A DNA stretch of 32,830 bases, taken from an uncultured Alphaproteobacteria bacterium (GTDB lineage: Bacteria; Pseudomonadota; Alphaproteobacteria; RF32; CAG-239). This document shows positions 25,601 through 32,709 of this stretch, piece by piece (position 1 is the stretch's first letter; each line of letters begins with the position of its first letter). The translations under genes were made by a program, and so were the position numbers. The notes below the pieces were generated by a model. That model was not told the DNA's origin. It saw only the letters and a program-made list of their open reading frames with translations, and searched no databases. The stretch lies in assembly GCA_944391725.1 (NCBI GenBank), contig CALXUQ010000017.1, forward strand, positions 1 through 32,830, written 5' to 3'.

Positions 25601-25797
25601 CACTTAGTATCGGTAGTGCACTTACTTTCATCATACTGCTTGTCGGATAGCCCTTCGGTGGAACAAGCATTATTTGCATAATTTTCATCGCCGGGAGCAA
25701 CCGCCGCATTTGCGTCTAATGCAGTCAAGACCAACCCTGCCGACATTATTAAAATGTAGCAGATTTGGATAACTATGTGTTTTGCTCCCAGTTTCAT
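22696..25797 (-). CDS. virB6: VirB6/TrbL-like T4SS membrane protein fused to an M23 (LytM) peptidoglycan endopeptidase domain
   Basis: VirB6 proteins are polytopic inner-membrane channel components. This 1033-aa fusion has a signal peptide (ANA-AV near residue 31), a Cys-rich stretch (residues 44-72) and an M23 domain at about 78-207. All metal and catalytic residues are visible: H102 and D106 (GHKGVD), H158 (YAHM), and H191/H193 (HLH). A Gly/Asn-rich linker follows to about 280. The membrane region (about 290-640) begins with KTCLFCNLF and contains H-V-S-A-L-x-x-x-D-A-P and a T-F-K-A-T motif shared with the sibling genes. Residues about 650-1033 are soluble and charged. The ATG has AGGA 8 bases upstream and lies 12 bases after the preceding VirB6-like gene. 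The M23 domain could cleave peptide cross-links to let the machine through the wall, replacing a VirB1-type lysozyme. Confidence 0.9.
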   Translation of the reverse strand: MKLGAKHIVIQICYILIMSAGLVLTALDANAAVAPGDENYANNACSTEGLSDKQYDESKCTTDTKCDASSSCVDASPLGKVNRVSDPYGYRIHPITGKWTGHKGVDYATTAGTPIYAGADGVIIDMRYQYNAAKGTGYGNMIKLKADSPAGTTMLYAHMACFASGVGVGTHVKKGQIIGFVGNTGGSTGAHLHYEIQKNGVEVDPYGDDASSVVCTPDEQIAAMHQNAVDGGNGTANGGGYNTGAGGINVGSGGGNSGSARPNVPELTGVTGNIDSPANDGHNDKDCLPKVLKQKIKTCLFCNLFRAAFLTASNIAQASFETLAPWVAIVVAVAFAVWLAVQVLAHVSALESKDAPTLLKSLLNQTFVFLIVFIFLKSDSNYFLQMALEPIFNTGFKLAQLVMQSSVECTDTYNIATDINEGGLPASMGISILCTVAAIQDRILDVMVAGSSAICVGIFIEHFSILRLPHPGYLLSGIGMWLSGLVLLVIFPFLMLDAVIQLAVACALLPAAIGAYTFKATRSYVTKVWETFLSSMFHFVFLTIIMMILITAIENSVGEALGALDEINNEGIWKEALLQLSWTGVLFLQLVFVILLGWAVLGQIAQFAHRFASSVSSTNIGSTIGTLAASGAKNATTRIAAPALGAINNKIGLGALGGAIGNQVDAAKKTIKAHSQTVKANKFMSGDFKNKANYSETKDAEGNTTYSYQERSGLFGKMKDKSVTINAQGQIIADNTSGARNLKNGTQNTQNYGPITVKSIVDANGNEVKRDIRIIDKEIRKILRADGKINMQAANALRSTPGLDPKIAGEAMMMEVMRQRMPDMMNRVNILNNMADQGTVTNTPDGAITLTKVENDGTTHNFSMKIDQESGQVITTYERLEKPNKKGVRESTVMFSNGVVNSVDKRKLDANGNVVPKSEQQTRFAINNNYTRNHNRPPIDYQGRLASFMPKESVAFVGMSQEQIADIKKQFKEHPNNNNLEEFSKQKPRNLFTRLGNYLRNQGEVILTRDNEFVGLSEEEIEEIKRMRNEGYR

Positions 25798-25809
25798 TTT
25801 GTTATCCTA

Positions 25810-27165
25810 CTATTTTTTGTTGGGCATTTTGGCCGCATTACCGGCTTTGAGTTTCCCATAAGCATTCATCGCCGCACCGCCGATAAATTTTCCGGCCGCA
25901 CCCACGCCTTTACCCACACCTTTAGCCATTCCGGTCAGACCTCGCCCCGTCTGATGCAAAGCAATATCACGTGCCATTCCAACCGGTTTCATGGCTTGAC
26001 CTTTGACCATACTTGTCATTCCGGTCATTTTTTCATGCATCGGCGCCACATCGCCAAAGATACGATCGGGGAAGAGTTTGTTGATTAGTTGTTGATTTTT
26101 TCCCACCAATCTAATGGCATAAAGAAAAGCAATACAAAATACCAAGAATCTGCTTTCGGTAATTGAAAACATTTCCGACACCTCGGTCACTTTGTCCGCT
26201 TCAATATATTTGAATAACTGGTCCACATCTAACACCGCATCAATCAGTATAATCGCCAAAGTTGCACAAATTGCCAGCATGGCATAAGTCGCCGCCGCTT
26301 TGAGGATAATACTGAAACAAGCTCCGACTCTGCCGGTAGTAGGCTTAAACGGCCACAATCCGATGGCAAGCGGCAGCATAATAATGGCAAAGCCGATTTT
26401 GAAAGCAATATCGAGCAAGTAGAAGCTCACAAAGAAACTCATCAACATACCCACCACCCACATTGCCGCACCGCAAAGCCATAACCACAAATCGACGATT
26501 CTAAACCCCATCACGCTGAAGGCATCAAGAGAATGACACATTAACCCGTTGCCAATCGCCATATTGGTTGCCATTTTAATGCTAATGCCTTCGGTAAAAG
26601 CCAAAATTTTATCCAACACCGCCGGATCGATAATATCATCAGGGCCGTTATAAGTATAGGTGTTGGTAGCCCCGCTGTCCGGAATTGGTAGTCCGAGTTT
26701 TAGATAAGTATTGGCCAAATCCGCGCCGGCCGCTAAAATCGGATTGATAAAGTAGTCCACGAGCACGGCAATACCGGCATCAAGCATCACGAAAGCCGCC
26801 ATGACTTTGAACGCAAATTTGAGCAGTTCACCCATCATTTTAGGACCTTCGGGGTTGGTAAAAGAAGAAATTTTCGTAATCACAAAAAATGCCAACCACA
26901 AGAGCGAACCGAGCGTCAACAAAATTTTTCCGGCTTCTTTAGACACATCATAGGTCATGGCGCCGGCCGTCATAAATGCCTCCAGCAAAACTTTAATGGT
27001 CATACAAGCAAAGCAGTCCTCAAACTCTTCCATATATTCATTCATCGTTTTACAATCACGAGCCCAAGCACTGTCTGTAAAAATACTGCAGATTAATACT
27101 GCCATAACCAATACCGGCAGCATTTTGTATATCGCGAGAAATATGTTGAAAATTGATTTTTTCAT
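25810..27165 (-). CDS. virB6: VirB6/TrbL-like T4SS membrane protein, smallest paralogue
   Basis: About 451 aa. The start was set at the ATG at 27165 because GGAG (27172-27175) lies 6 bases upstream; an ATG one codon earlier and another farther up are also in frame. The signal peptide ends near AWA-RD, then comes a short exported segment with D-C-F-A-C-M, aligning with the KTCxFC motif of the siblings. About six membrane segments follow (near 85-105, 120-155, 230-280, 290-315 and 345-365). LPLAIGLWPFKPT between segments matches the VirB6-like motif of the paralogues. The C-terminal 80 residues are basic and Gly/Ala-rich. It overlaps the upstream gene's stop by one base (TGATG), so translation is coupled. 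It is the most compact copy and so perhaps closest to a plain VirB6. Confidence 0.84.
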   Translation of the reverse strand: MKKSIFNIFLAIYKMLPVLVMAVLICSIFTDSAWARDCKTMNEYMEEFEDCFACMTIKVLLEAFMTAGAMTYDVSKEAGKILLTLGSLLWLAFFVITKISSFTNPEGPKMMGELLKFAFKVMAAFVMLDAGIAVLVDYFINPILAAGADLANTYLKLGLPIPDSGATNTYTYNGPDDIIDPAVLDKILAFTEGISIKMATNMAIGNGLMCHSLDAFSVMGFRIVDLWLWLCGAAMWVVGMLMSFFVSFYLLDIAFKIGFAIIMLPLAIGLWPFKPTTGRVGACFSIILKAAATYAMLAICATLAIILIDAVLDVDQLFKYIEADKVTEVSEMFSITESRFLVFCIAFLYAIRLVGKNQQLINKLFPDRIFGDVAPMHEKMTGMTSMVKGQAMKPVGMARDIALHQTGRGLTGMAKGVGKGVGAAGKFIGGAAMNAYGKLKAGNAAKMPNKK

Positions 27166-28568
27166 CATTCTCTCCCCGACCATTTATTAAGTCTTTGCGC
27201 AACTGCCGCCTGCACTTGTCGGGTTCGCTTAATTGCTTGTCCCACATAGCTTTTTTGGTATCTTTCATTAATTTTTTGCATCCACGCGACTTTACCCAGT
27301 GCGCTGGCTGCACCGCCGGTAAACCAGCCGGCAATCATCAAAGCCATGCCCAGCAGTTTTTGTTGGAACTCATCGCTGATTTTCACATCAACAATCGCGG
27401 CGGTAACTTCTTTGCCGATTTTGATGGTTGAAATCACCATAAACGCCAAGAGGAGCAACGCTAAAAATACACCGCTGCCGCTTTCGGTAGCCGCTTCGGC
27501 ATCTTTGCCGTTGCCCGGATTAAACAAATCTTGATGTTGCACAATAATCTCCAACAGCGCTTTCATTGCCACGGCAATCATAATAGAGATACACATCATA
27601 AATGCCGCCGAAGATAAAATGGTTTTGATACCGAAAATCGCCCATTTTTTCTGGAATGGGTAGAATAAGATTAAAATTGGCACCATCACCACAATCACTG
27701 CAAATTTGAACACGTTATCAACCAAATAGAATACAAAACTCAGTTTGATAATCATAAACACCACAAGGAGAATAATTCCCACAATCGCCATTGAGAAAGT
27801 CCCGATACGTAGGATTCTAAATGAGATATAGTTACCAATCGACAAGCGTTCGTTTAAGGCGCAAATCATGCAGTTCATCATTTTGAGCGGGCCCTCGGGG
27901 AAACCTTCCAGTGTTGCCTCGTTGGCCCCGGCCGCCGGCAGACAAAGCACCGGTTTTGCCACTTTTAGTTCCGCATTAAGTACCATGATTTTGCCATCGG
28001 CATTCGGGTCAAAATATTCTTGTCCGACCGTATTTAAAATTTCGGCCCCAAATTCCAAAAAAGCATTATAAATAGGAAAGATAAAGGTATTTAAGACATA
28101 TAGTGCCCCGGTGGTTGAAGATGCCAAGATTCCGCAAAACAAACAGATAAATATTTTTTTGAACACCTCATTCCAGACCTCGCCGGAGTTTTCAGGCGTT
28201 ATGGAGCTCACAAAACGCATTAGTCGGAGCACAAACCAAATCCCAAACCCGACCATTTCAAGCGCCAGAGCCCCTTTAGTAATATCATCATACAGACCCA
28301 TCGCCATTGTGCCCATGGCCTCATAAAGTGTGGTCAAAATTTTATCTTGCCAGCAACCGCCTTGGCGCTCCTTACCTTCTTTGTCCACCCAAGAAATTTC
28401 GCCTTTTGTGTGTTCTTCGGCCAGTTCTTGGTCCGACTTATTAGAGGCATTTACAGGGGCATCTTCCTTTCCGCAACCGGTTAGCACAAAGGCGAGCGGA
28501 ATGAGGACGACGAGCATCCTCAAAATTTTGCCTATGTTAGACCAGTTCCACCACATTGTTTTTCTCAC
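27165..28568 (-). CDS. virB6: VirB6/TrbL-like T4SS membrane protein with lipoprotein signal
   Basis: A 467-aa polytopic protein. The GTG at 28568 overlaps the upstream stop (GTGA); an ATG four codons later gives the same signal. The N-terminus is a lipoprotein signal peptide (hydrophobic core then LTGC), so the protein is predicted to be lipidated and then to cross the inner membrane several times (about six segments between residues 75 and 400). The exported head is short and has one Cys near residue 73 in place of the CxxC seen in the siblings. The motif M-V-P-I-L-I-L-F-Y-P-F-Q lies where the other copies have WPFK. A lipidated polytopic VirB6 is odd and may be tethered on the periplasmic face. 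It ends in a basic tail. Confidence 0.83.
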   Translation of the reverse strand: MRKTMWWNWSNIGKILRMLVVLIPLAFVLTGCGKEDAPVNASNKSDQELAEEHTKGEISWVDKEGKERQGGCWQDKILTTLYEAMGTMAMGLYDDITKGALALEMVGFGIWFVLRLMRFVSSITPENSGEVWNEVFKKIFICLFCGILASSTTGALYVLNTFIFPIYNAFLEFGAEILNTVGQEYFDPNADGKIMVLNAELKVAKPVLCLPAAGANEATLEGFPEGPLKMMNCMICALNERLSIGNYISFRILRIGTFSMAIVGIILLVVFMIIKLSFVFYLVDNVFKFAVIVVMVPILILFYPFQKKWAIFGIKTILSSAAFMMCISIMIAVAMKALLEIIVQHQDLFNPGNGKDAEAATESGSGVFLALLLLAFMVISTIKIGKEVTAAIVDVKISDEFQQKLLGMALMIAGWFTGGAASALGKVAWMQKINERYQKSYVGQAIKRTRQVQAAVAQRLNKWSGRE

Positions 28569-30925
28569 TCTTGCGATCGCGGCCCCGCGTTTTGAACCTT
28601 ATCCAGCTCGGGCATCATCTGTCTTAGTTCAGAATCCGTTTTACCATATACTTCACCCTTGCTGGCATTAAAGTTAGCATCTTTCCCTTCTCTCAAGTTT
28701 TGTGCGGCTCTCTTGTTGGCGTAGTAATTTGTGGCTGCCTCATGCTGAGTGCGCTGGCTATTCATACGTGCAGTTTGAGCATTTTGATAGGTATTATAAG
28801 CATTATCTCGGCTAATTTTCATTTGCTCTAATTTATTTTGTTCGTCTTTATAAGCCTCGCTCCCTTCTGCCGCATTGGTAATTGCTTCCTGAGCATGATA
28901 TTGGTTTTCCGCCTGCAAATACTCCTGATATTTGAGGTTTTCATATTCTACCGCACTATCGGTAATTCCCGCCGAATGCTGATAAGATTCTAAATCTTGT
29001 TGAGCATTGCTTTCATATTCACTGGCGGTTCTCGGGGTATAATTATATGTCCGCCCACCTTCTCGGTCGGCACCGCTATTGCCGTTATAATTGCCGCCTC
29101 TTTGGTTGTTTGCGGTGGTAGTTGAACCTCCGCCGGAAGTATTGCCTCTGCCGGTGTTAGCATTATTATTGCCGTTTTCGTTAGTATTATCGACATTATT
29201 ATTGGTATTATCATTGCCGTTATTTTGGTTTGTATCCGCATTGCCGCCCTCATTTGGTGCCGGAGTGCTGTTTTGCGCTTGGCTTGAAGTGTCATCTGTT
29301 CCATAAATTCCGGCATTTTCTTTGTCGATTCGGACTTGTCCGCGTTCAGTGTTTGCCTGGCCTTGGTTGTAGAGATTTTCGCCTTTATTTATCCAATCGG
29401 CACCACTTTTAATTCCGGCGGCCATTGCCAAGTTTCCGGCGATTCCCTGAGCTGCTCCGGCTGCTTTCTGGGCTTGTCCCCATCGCTTGGTTGCCACACC
29501 GGCCAACTTGCGCGTACTCTTAAACGGATGCGCAATAAAATTAGCAGTTCCGCTAAGAGCCGCATTCCCGACTTGTTTAGCCTTGGCTGCAACCGGAGCG
29601 GCTGCTGTCTTACCCACTTTAGTTGCGCTGTTAACCGCACCGCTTGTAAACAAGCCACCGAGCCTAGCTCCGATATCAATACCGCCGCCGCCGGCCATGC
29701 TTCCGGCCAGTTGTGCAGTTTTGGCCGTAAACTTAAAGCCAAAGAAACAACAACATAAAATGATTAAGAAACCGGCGCCGTTAATATCCAAAATTTGTTT
29801 AGAGTCGCCGATGTTTCCGCCGCTTAAAACCTCTTCCAGATTTTCGAGTCCACCCGTTGATAACGACGCCTTAATCAGCTGAGTATTAATACTGACTACG
29901 ATTCCCATAAAGATAAACGTGAAGAAAATGTTCATAAACATATTAAAGCCTTTGCTGGTATATCCGCCGGTAGCCTTGAACGGCCAGCAGGCAATAAAGA
30001 AAGTCATCAGCGCACCGATAACCCCCAGCATCACAACGGCATCAATCAGATAAAACCCAAAAGCAAAGGTCAACAGCAATGCGCAAAGATAAATAGCCAG
30101 TCCGGAAAACACCATGCTGAAATCCCAGATTCCGAATGCACCCGAAGCTTGTTTGCGTCCCACACACATGATGGAAGATCCGGCCGCCTGCGCAAAAGCA
30201 ATTTCCGCCTGTACGCCTTTAATAAAACATTCCATTGTGGCATAGAGTTCATCAGGCAAAACTTTGTCGCCGGTCCCGCTTAGTCCGGCGGTGTCTGTCT
30301 TACATTCATTAAGAGCCTCTCCGGCTTTAAACATCATCGCCCCGCCAAAATCGAGCGCTGTTGAAAGCAATGGATTAATCACGTAGTAATAAATCGTGTC
30401 TTTGTTCAGCAAGAGCAAAAAAGCAATCAAAAACTTAAAGGTGCTTCCCAATAATCCGGTAATAAATTTCGGAGCATCTTGTTTGTTTAGGGAGCTCACG
30501 TGCCCGAGTACCGAAAAAGCAATATAAAGAGCAAACCCCACCGACATCACAATCCGAATAGGATCTTTAGTTGCATCAAACGCTTGACGAGCCATAGTTT
30601 GCACGGCTTTGAATAGAGATTGGAATAAGGGGCAGAAAATGCAAGTTTTTGCTTCTCTTAACTTTTCTTGTAGCGGAATACACCCTTTCATGACCCCATG
30701 CTGAGCTTCACAATCATCTACATCGCCCTCACACTTCCAGCATACGCAATAATTAGAATCCCAAATAATCCCATCATCCACACCTTGAGCACGAGTATAA
30801 CCGTCTGGACAATTTCCGGTAGACGGACAGTCAATTTCCGTATATCCGGCCCGCGCACAATTGGGAGAAATTGCCAAAAACAATCCGCCAATCAGGATAA
30901 ACAAGAATTTACTAATTTTGCTCAT
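28565..30925 (-). CDS. virB6: VirB6/TrbL-like T4SS membrane protein with long C-terminal coiled-coil tail
   Basis: A 786-aa protein. The signal peptide ends near ARA-GY, followed by a Cys-rich exported head of about 65 residues (ten cysteines, including CVCWKC) and then KTCIFCPLF near residue 95, the motif shared with the M23-fused copy. About six membrane segments run from 115 to 420 and include H-V-S-S-L-x-x-x-D-A-P and CWPFKAT. The tail (about 420-786) has a Gly/Ala-rich stretch, an Asn/Gly/Thr-rich low-complexity linker (about 535-610) and a Glu/Gln/Ala-rich coiled coil. GGAGG lies 9 bases before the ATG, and the gene overlaps the small membrane protein by 14 bases. Large VirB6 paralogues with extended tails are also typical of rickettsial T4SS. 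Confidence 0.88.
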   Translation of the reverse strand: MSKISKFLFILIGGLFLAISPNCARAGYTEIDCPSTGNCPDGYTRAQGVDDGIIWDSNYCVCWKCEGDVDDCEAQHGVMKGCIPLQEKLREAKTCIFCPLFQSLFKAVQTMARQAFDATKDPIRIVMSVGFALYIAFSVLGHVSSLNKQDAPKFITGLLGSTFKFLIAFLLLLNKDTIYYYVINPLLSTALDFGGAMMFKAGEALNECKTDTAGLSGTGDKVLPDELYATMECFIKGVQAEIAFAQAAGSSIMCVGRKQASGAFGIWDFSMVFSGLAIYLCALLLTFAFGFYLIDAVVMLGVIGALMTFFIACWPFKATGGYTSKGFNMFMNIFFTFIFMGIVVSINTQLIKASLSTGGLENLEEVLSGGNIGDSKQILDINGAGFLIILCCCFFGFKFTAKTAQLAGSMAGGGGIDIGARLGGLFTSGAVNSATKVGKTAAAPVAAKAKQVGNAALSGTANFIAHPFKSTRKLAGVATKRWGQAQKAAGAAQGIAGNLAMAAGIKSGADWINKGENLYNQGQANTERGQVRIDKENAGIYGTDDTSSQAQNSTPAPNEGGNADTNQNNGNDNTNNNVDNTNENGNNNANTGRGNTSGGGSTTTANNQRGGNYNGNSGADREGGRTYNYTPRTASEYESNAQQDLESYQHSAGITDSAVEYENLKYQEYLQAENQYHAQEAITNAAEGSEAYKDEQNKLEQMKISRDNAYNTYQNAQTARMNSQRTQHEAATNYYANKRAAQNLREGKDANFNASKGEVYGKTDSELRQMMPELDKVQNAGPRSQE

Positions 30926-31106
30926 GATTATTATCCTCCCGTTTCAGCGGATTCCCCAGAATTTTAAATGCCGCAATGAAAACGATTCCCACCACCACGA
31001 TTGCTCCGATTAAAACGCCCTTATGAGCCATTAAAGCAAATATGTTAAATTTATATGCCAAGACAATCAGCAATAACATTACAATATTGGCAAGAAATGT
31101 TTTCAT
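30912..31106 (-). CDS. Small two-pass membrane protein at the head of the virB6 operon
   Basis: A 64-aa protein with two hydrophobic segments (about residues 5-24 and 30-50) and a charged C-terminus (K-R-E-D-N-N-H-E). AGGA lies about 9 bases before the ATG at 31106, and its end overlaps the first virB6 gene by 14 bases, so it is almost certainly expressed with it. Size and topology would fit a VirB3- or VirB2-like subunit (small, two membrane segments), but it lacks a clear signal peptide and any motif I can name. The assignment is open. Confidence 0.7.
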   Translation of the reverse strand: MKTFLANIVMLLLIVLAYKFNIFALMAHKGVLIGAIVVVGIVFIAAFKILGNPLKREDNNHEQN

Positions 31107-31180
31107 CGTTTTTATTCCTGGTCACTATAATTATTCTAGCACAAATTCCTCAAAAATATTGTTACAGTTTATTGATTTTT

Positions 31181-32026
31181 TTAGCGAAACTGCCCAAATT
31201 CAATAAAGTTCAGCACAGCTCCCATCACACTCCGATTCTTAAACACATTGCTCTGCGAGTTTGCAATTTCAATAAAATTGTCCACTCCCTCCAGCTTGGT
31301 TTCTTCCTTTGTCGGCAATAGTTTGCGGATTCCTTTGGGCAACCATGCCGCCATTCCTCTCGCGGCCGGCTTGCAATAAATAATCCCCACCTGCGTTTTA
31401 GGTGGAAAACTAGGAATTTTCGCTACTTTTTCGGGGGCCAATTCTTCGCACATCGGACCGCAAATCCACCGAGCTAGCGCGTTTTTACTCAATGCGGTAA
31501 TAAATCTTGAACCCTGATTAGGTGGGCAAACCTGCACAATTCTCCCGACATTAAGTTTTTGCTGCCACGGTGCTTTAATAGAAAAGAGTTTTCTGAGCAA
31601 AATACCGCCCACTCCCGAGGTCACAAACGACACCTCTGTCGTGTCTTCCAAATTATTTAACAAAAATATCAGTTGCCTGATATGCGATTCCATATCGCAT
31701 TGCATGGAGGGATAATTAATTGCCGCAGCCAAGTATCCGCGTTTTAGGGCCTTGCGCCACAAGGGCTTAAAAATGTTTTTATTTTCTCCAAAACCATGGA
31801 GCATCACAATCATTTTTCCGTCTTGGCGTGGCAACTCATATATATCAATATAATTGATAAACGCCTTGCGGCATTCCTCAAAAGTCCCTTTGTGGCGCAC
31901 AATATCCCAAGCATCAAGCAAGCGGTAGGTCTTCGAGACGCAATTGCGCTGGATTCTCCATTTCTGATAAAAAAACACATCGGCCCAAAACTGACTTCCG
32001 CCGAATGTAAAAAAACTAAACCTCAT
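31181..32026 (-). CDS. Lipase-like alpha/beta-hydrolase fold protein with substituted catalytic residues
   Basis: About 281 aa, cytoplasmic by appearance. The fold is clear: MIVMLHGFGE (oxyanion strand and loop), N-Y-P-S-M after the second strand, FVTSGVGGILLRKLF at the nucleophile elbow, V-C-P-P-N-Q-G-S, and a C-terminal F-x-x-x-G-Q-F. In active relatives the elbow reads T-H-S-L-G-G, the acid loop D-G-V-V, and the late loop contains a His before an R-N-R-A-V-like stretch. Here these appear as TSGVGG (Ser to Gly), EGVDN (Asp to Glu) and SQSNVFKNRSV (His to Gln). It therefore looks like a pseudoenzyme. ATG 32026 follows a GGGGGAG run very closely; a GTG at 32029 is possible. It lies 32 bases after a lipoprotein gene and is probably not part of the T4SS. 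Confidence 0.82.
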   Translation of the reverse strand: MRFSFFTFGGSQFWADVFFYQKWRIQRNCVSKTYRLLDAWDIVRHKGTFEECRKAFINYIDIYELPRQDGKMIVMLHGFGENKNIFKPLWRKALKRGYLAAAINYPSMQCDMESHIRQLIFLLNNLEDTTEVSFVTSGVGGILLRKLFSIKAPWQQKLNVGRIVQVCPPNQGSRFITALSKNALARWICGPMCEELAPEKVAKIPSFPPKTQVGIIYCKPAARGMAAWLPKGIRKLLPTKEETKLEGVDNFIEIANSQSNVFKNRSVMGAVLNFIEFGQFR

Positions 32027-32058
32027 CACTCCCCCATACTTAATTTATACCCGGCGAC

Positions 32059-32487
32059 CTATCGGCCGATTCCGCTTTGATTCGGAATAGCCGTAAGCGT
32101 CACACACGAATCATCAGACCCGTCGGATTCGATTAAAATTTGGATAGCCCGATTCCCTCTCACATATGTCATCTGGCTGATTCTGGCTCTCACTGTTGCC
32201 ACTTCAATCCATTTTAATTTAGGCATTTCAGAGACATAGAAATCATAAATCCGGCTGGCATTATACGGACAATCAAACGCCAAACTTCCAATCCAGCTTT
32301 CTCCGCTGCCTAAAGCCTTGGTCTGATCCAAATCCACATAAGCTTTTTCAGGGAAGGGGACATCGGGAAAATTTGCAAATGCCGGTGGAATCTCATTACC
32401 GTCGACTCCGCGCAGCACCGGTTTATCCGAGGCGCACCCACACAAAAGAACCAAAAAAGCCAAAGCTAAAATATTGTTTTTTAACAT
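32059..32487 (-). CDS. Small lipoprotein of unknown function
   Basis: About 142 aa. The start was set at the ATG at 32487 because AAGG lies 8 bases upstream and the hydrophobic signal then has a normal length; upstream in-frame ATGs would only lengthen it. The lipobox is LLCGC. The mature domain (about 120 residues) contains D-V-P-F-P-E-K, G-S-L-A-F-D-C-P, then Y-D-F-Y-V-S-E-M-P-K-L-K-W, and ends with I-L-I-E-S-x-G-S-D-D-S-C. The F-Y-x-x-x-M-P-x-x-x-W pattern is seen in small exported alphaproteobacterial proteins of unknown role. Two cysteines may pair. It is probably co-transcribed with the hydrolase-like gene. Confidence 0.78.
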   Translation of the reverse strand: MLKNNILALAFLVLLCGCASDKPVLRGVDGNEIPPAFANFPDVPFPEKAYVDLDQTKALGSGESWIGSLAFDCPYNASRIYDFYVSEMPKLKWIEVATVRARISQMTYVRGNRAIQILIESDGSDDSCVTLTAIPNQSGIGR

Positions 32488-32524
32488 AATTAGTGCCTTA
32501 TCCATAATTAAGATATACATTTTT

Positions 32525-32552
32525 AGCATAATCATAACATCAATAAGGTTAA
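32525..32552 (-). promoter_or_regulatory. Possible promoter of the lipoprotein/hydrolase-like pair
   Basis: On the minus strand TTAACC (32547-32552) and TATGCT (32525-32530) are 16 bases apart. An overlapping alternative is TTGATG (32538-32543) with TGTATA (32514-32519), 18 bases apart. Either would give a short leader. Neither is a strong match, so the exact position is open. Confidence 0.28.
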
Positions 32553-32624
32553 AATTTAGGAAACGAAATCAGGAAACAAAATGGGGATAATTTTTAAAAG
32601 CCAAAGCAATAATTTTGTAACGAT

Positions 32625-32709
32625 AAAACAATAAATTAAAAAAAAAGTAAAAAAAAATCAAAAAAGTTTCAAAAAATATGTTGACAATGTGGAAGAGATG
32701 GCATATAAA
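32625..32709 (+). promoter_or_regulatory. Strong sigma70-type promoter with A/T-rich upstream element, reading out of the window
   Basis: TTGACA (32681-32686, perfect) and TATAAA (32704-32709) are exactly 17 bases apart. The 55 bases upstream are almost pure A with some T, like an UP element. A short C/G-rich stretch follows the -10. No reading frame of useful length follows in the remaining 120 bases, which would fit the leader of a stable RNA operon, most likely rRNA. The remainder of 32536-32830 holds no gene I can see. Confidence 0.75.

Noticed and set aside
31124..31153. Promoter TTGAGG-18-TATAGT for the virB6 operon
   Set aside because: The predicted start of transcription would fall inside the ribosome binding site of the 64-aa gene, so this placement is unlikely; the real promoter is not resolved.
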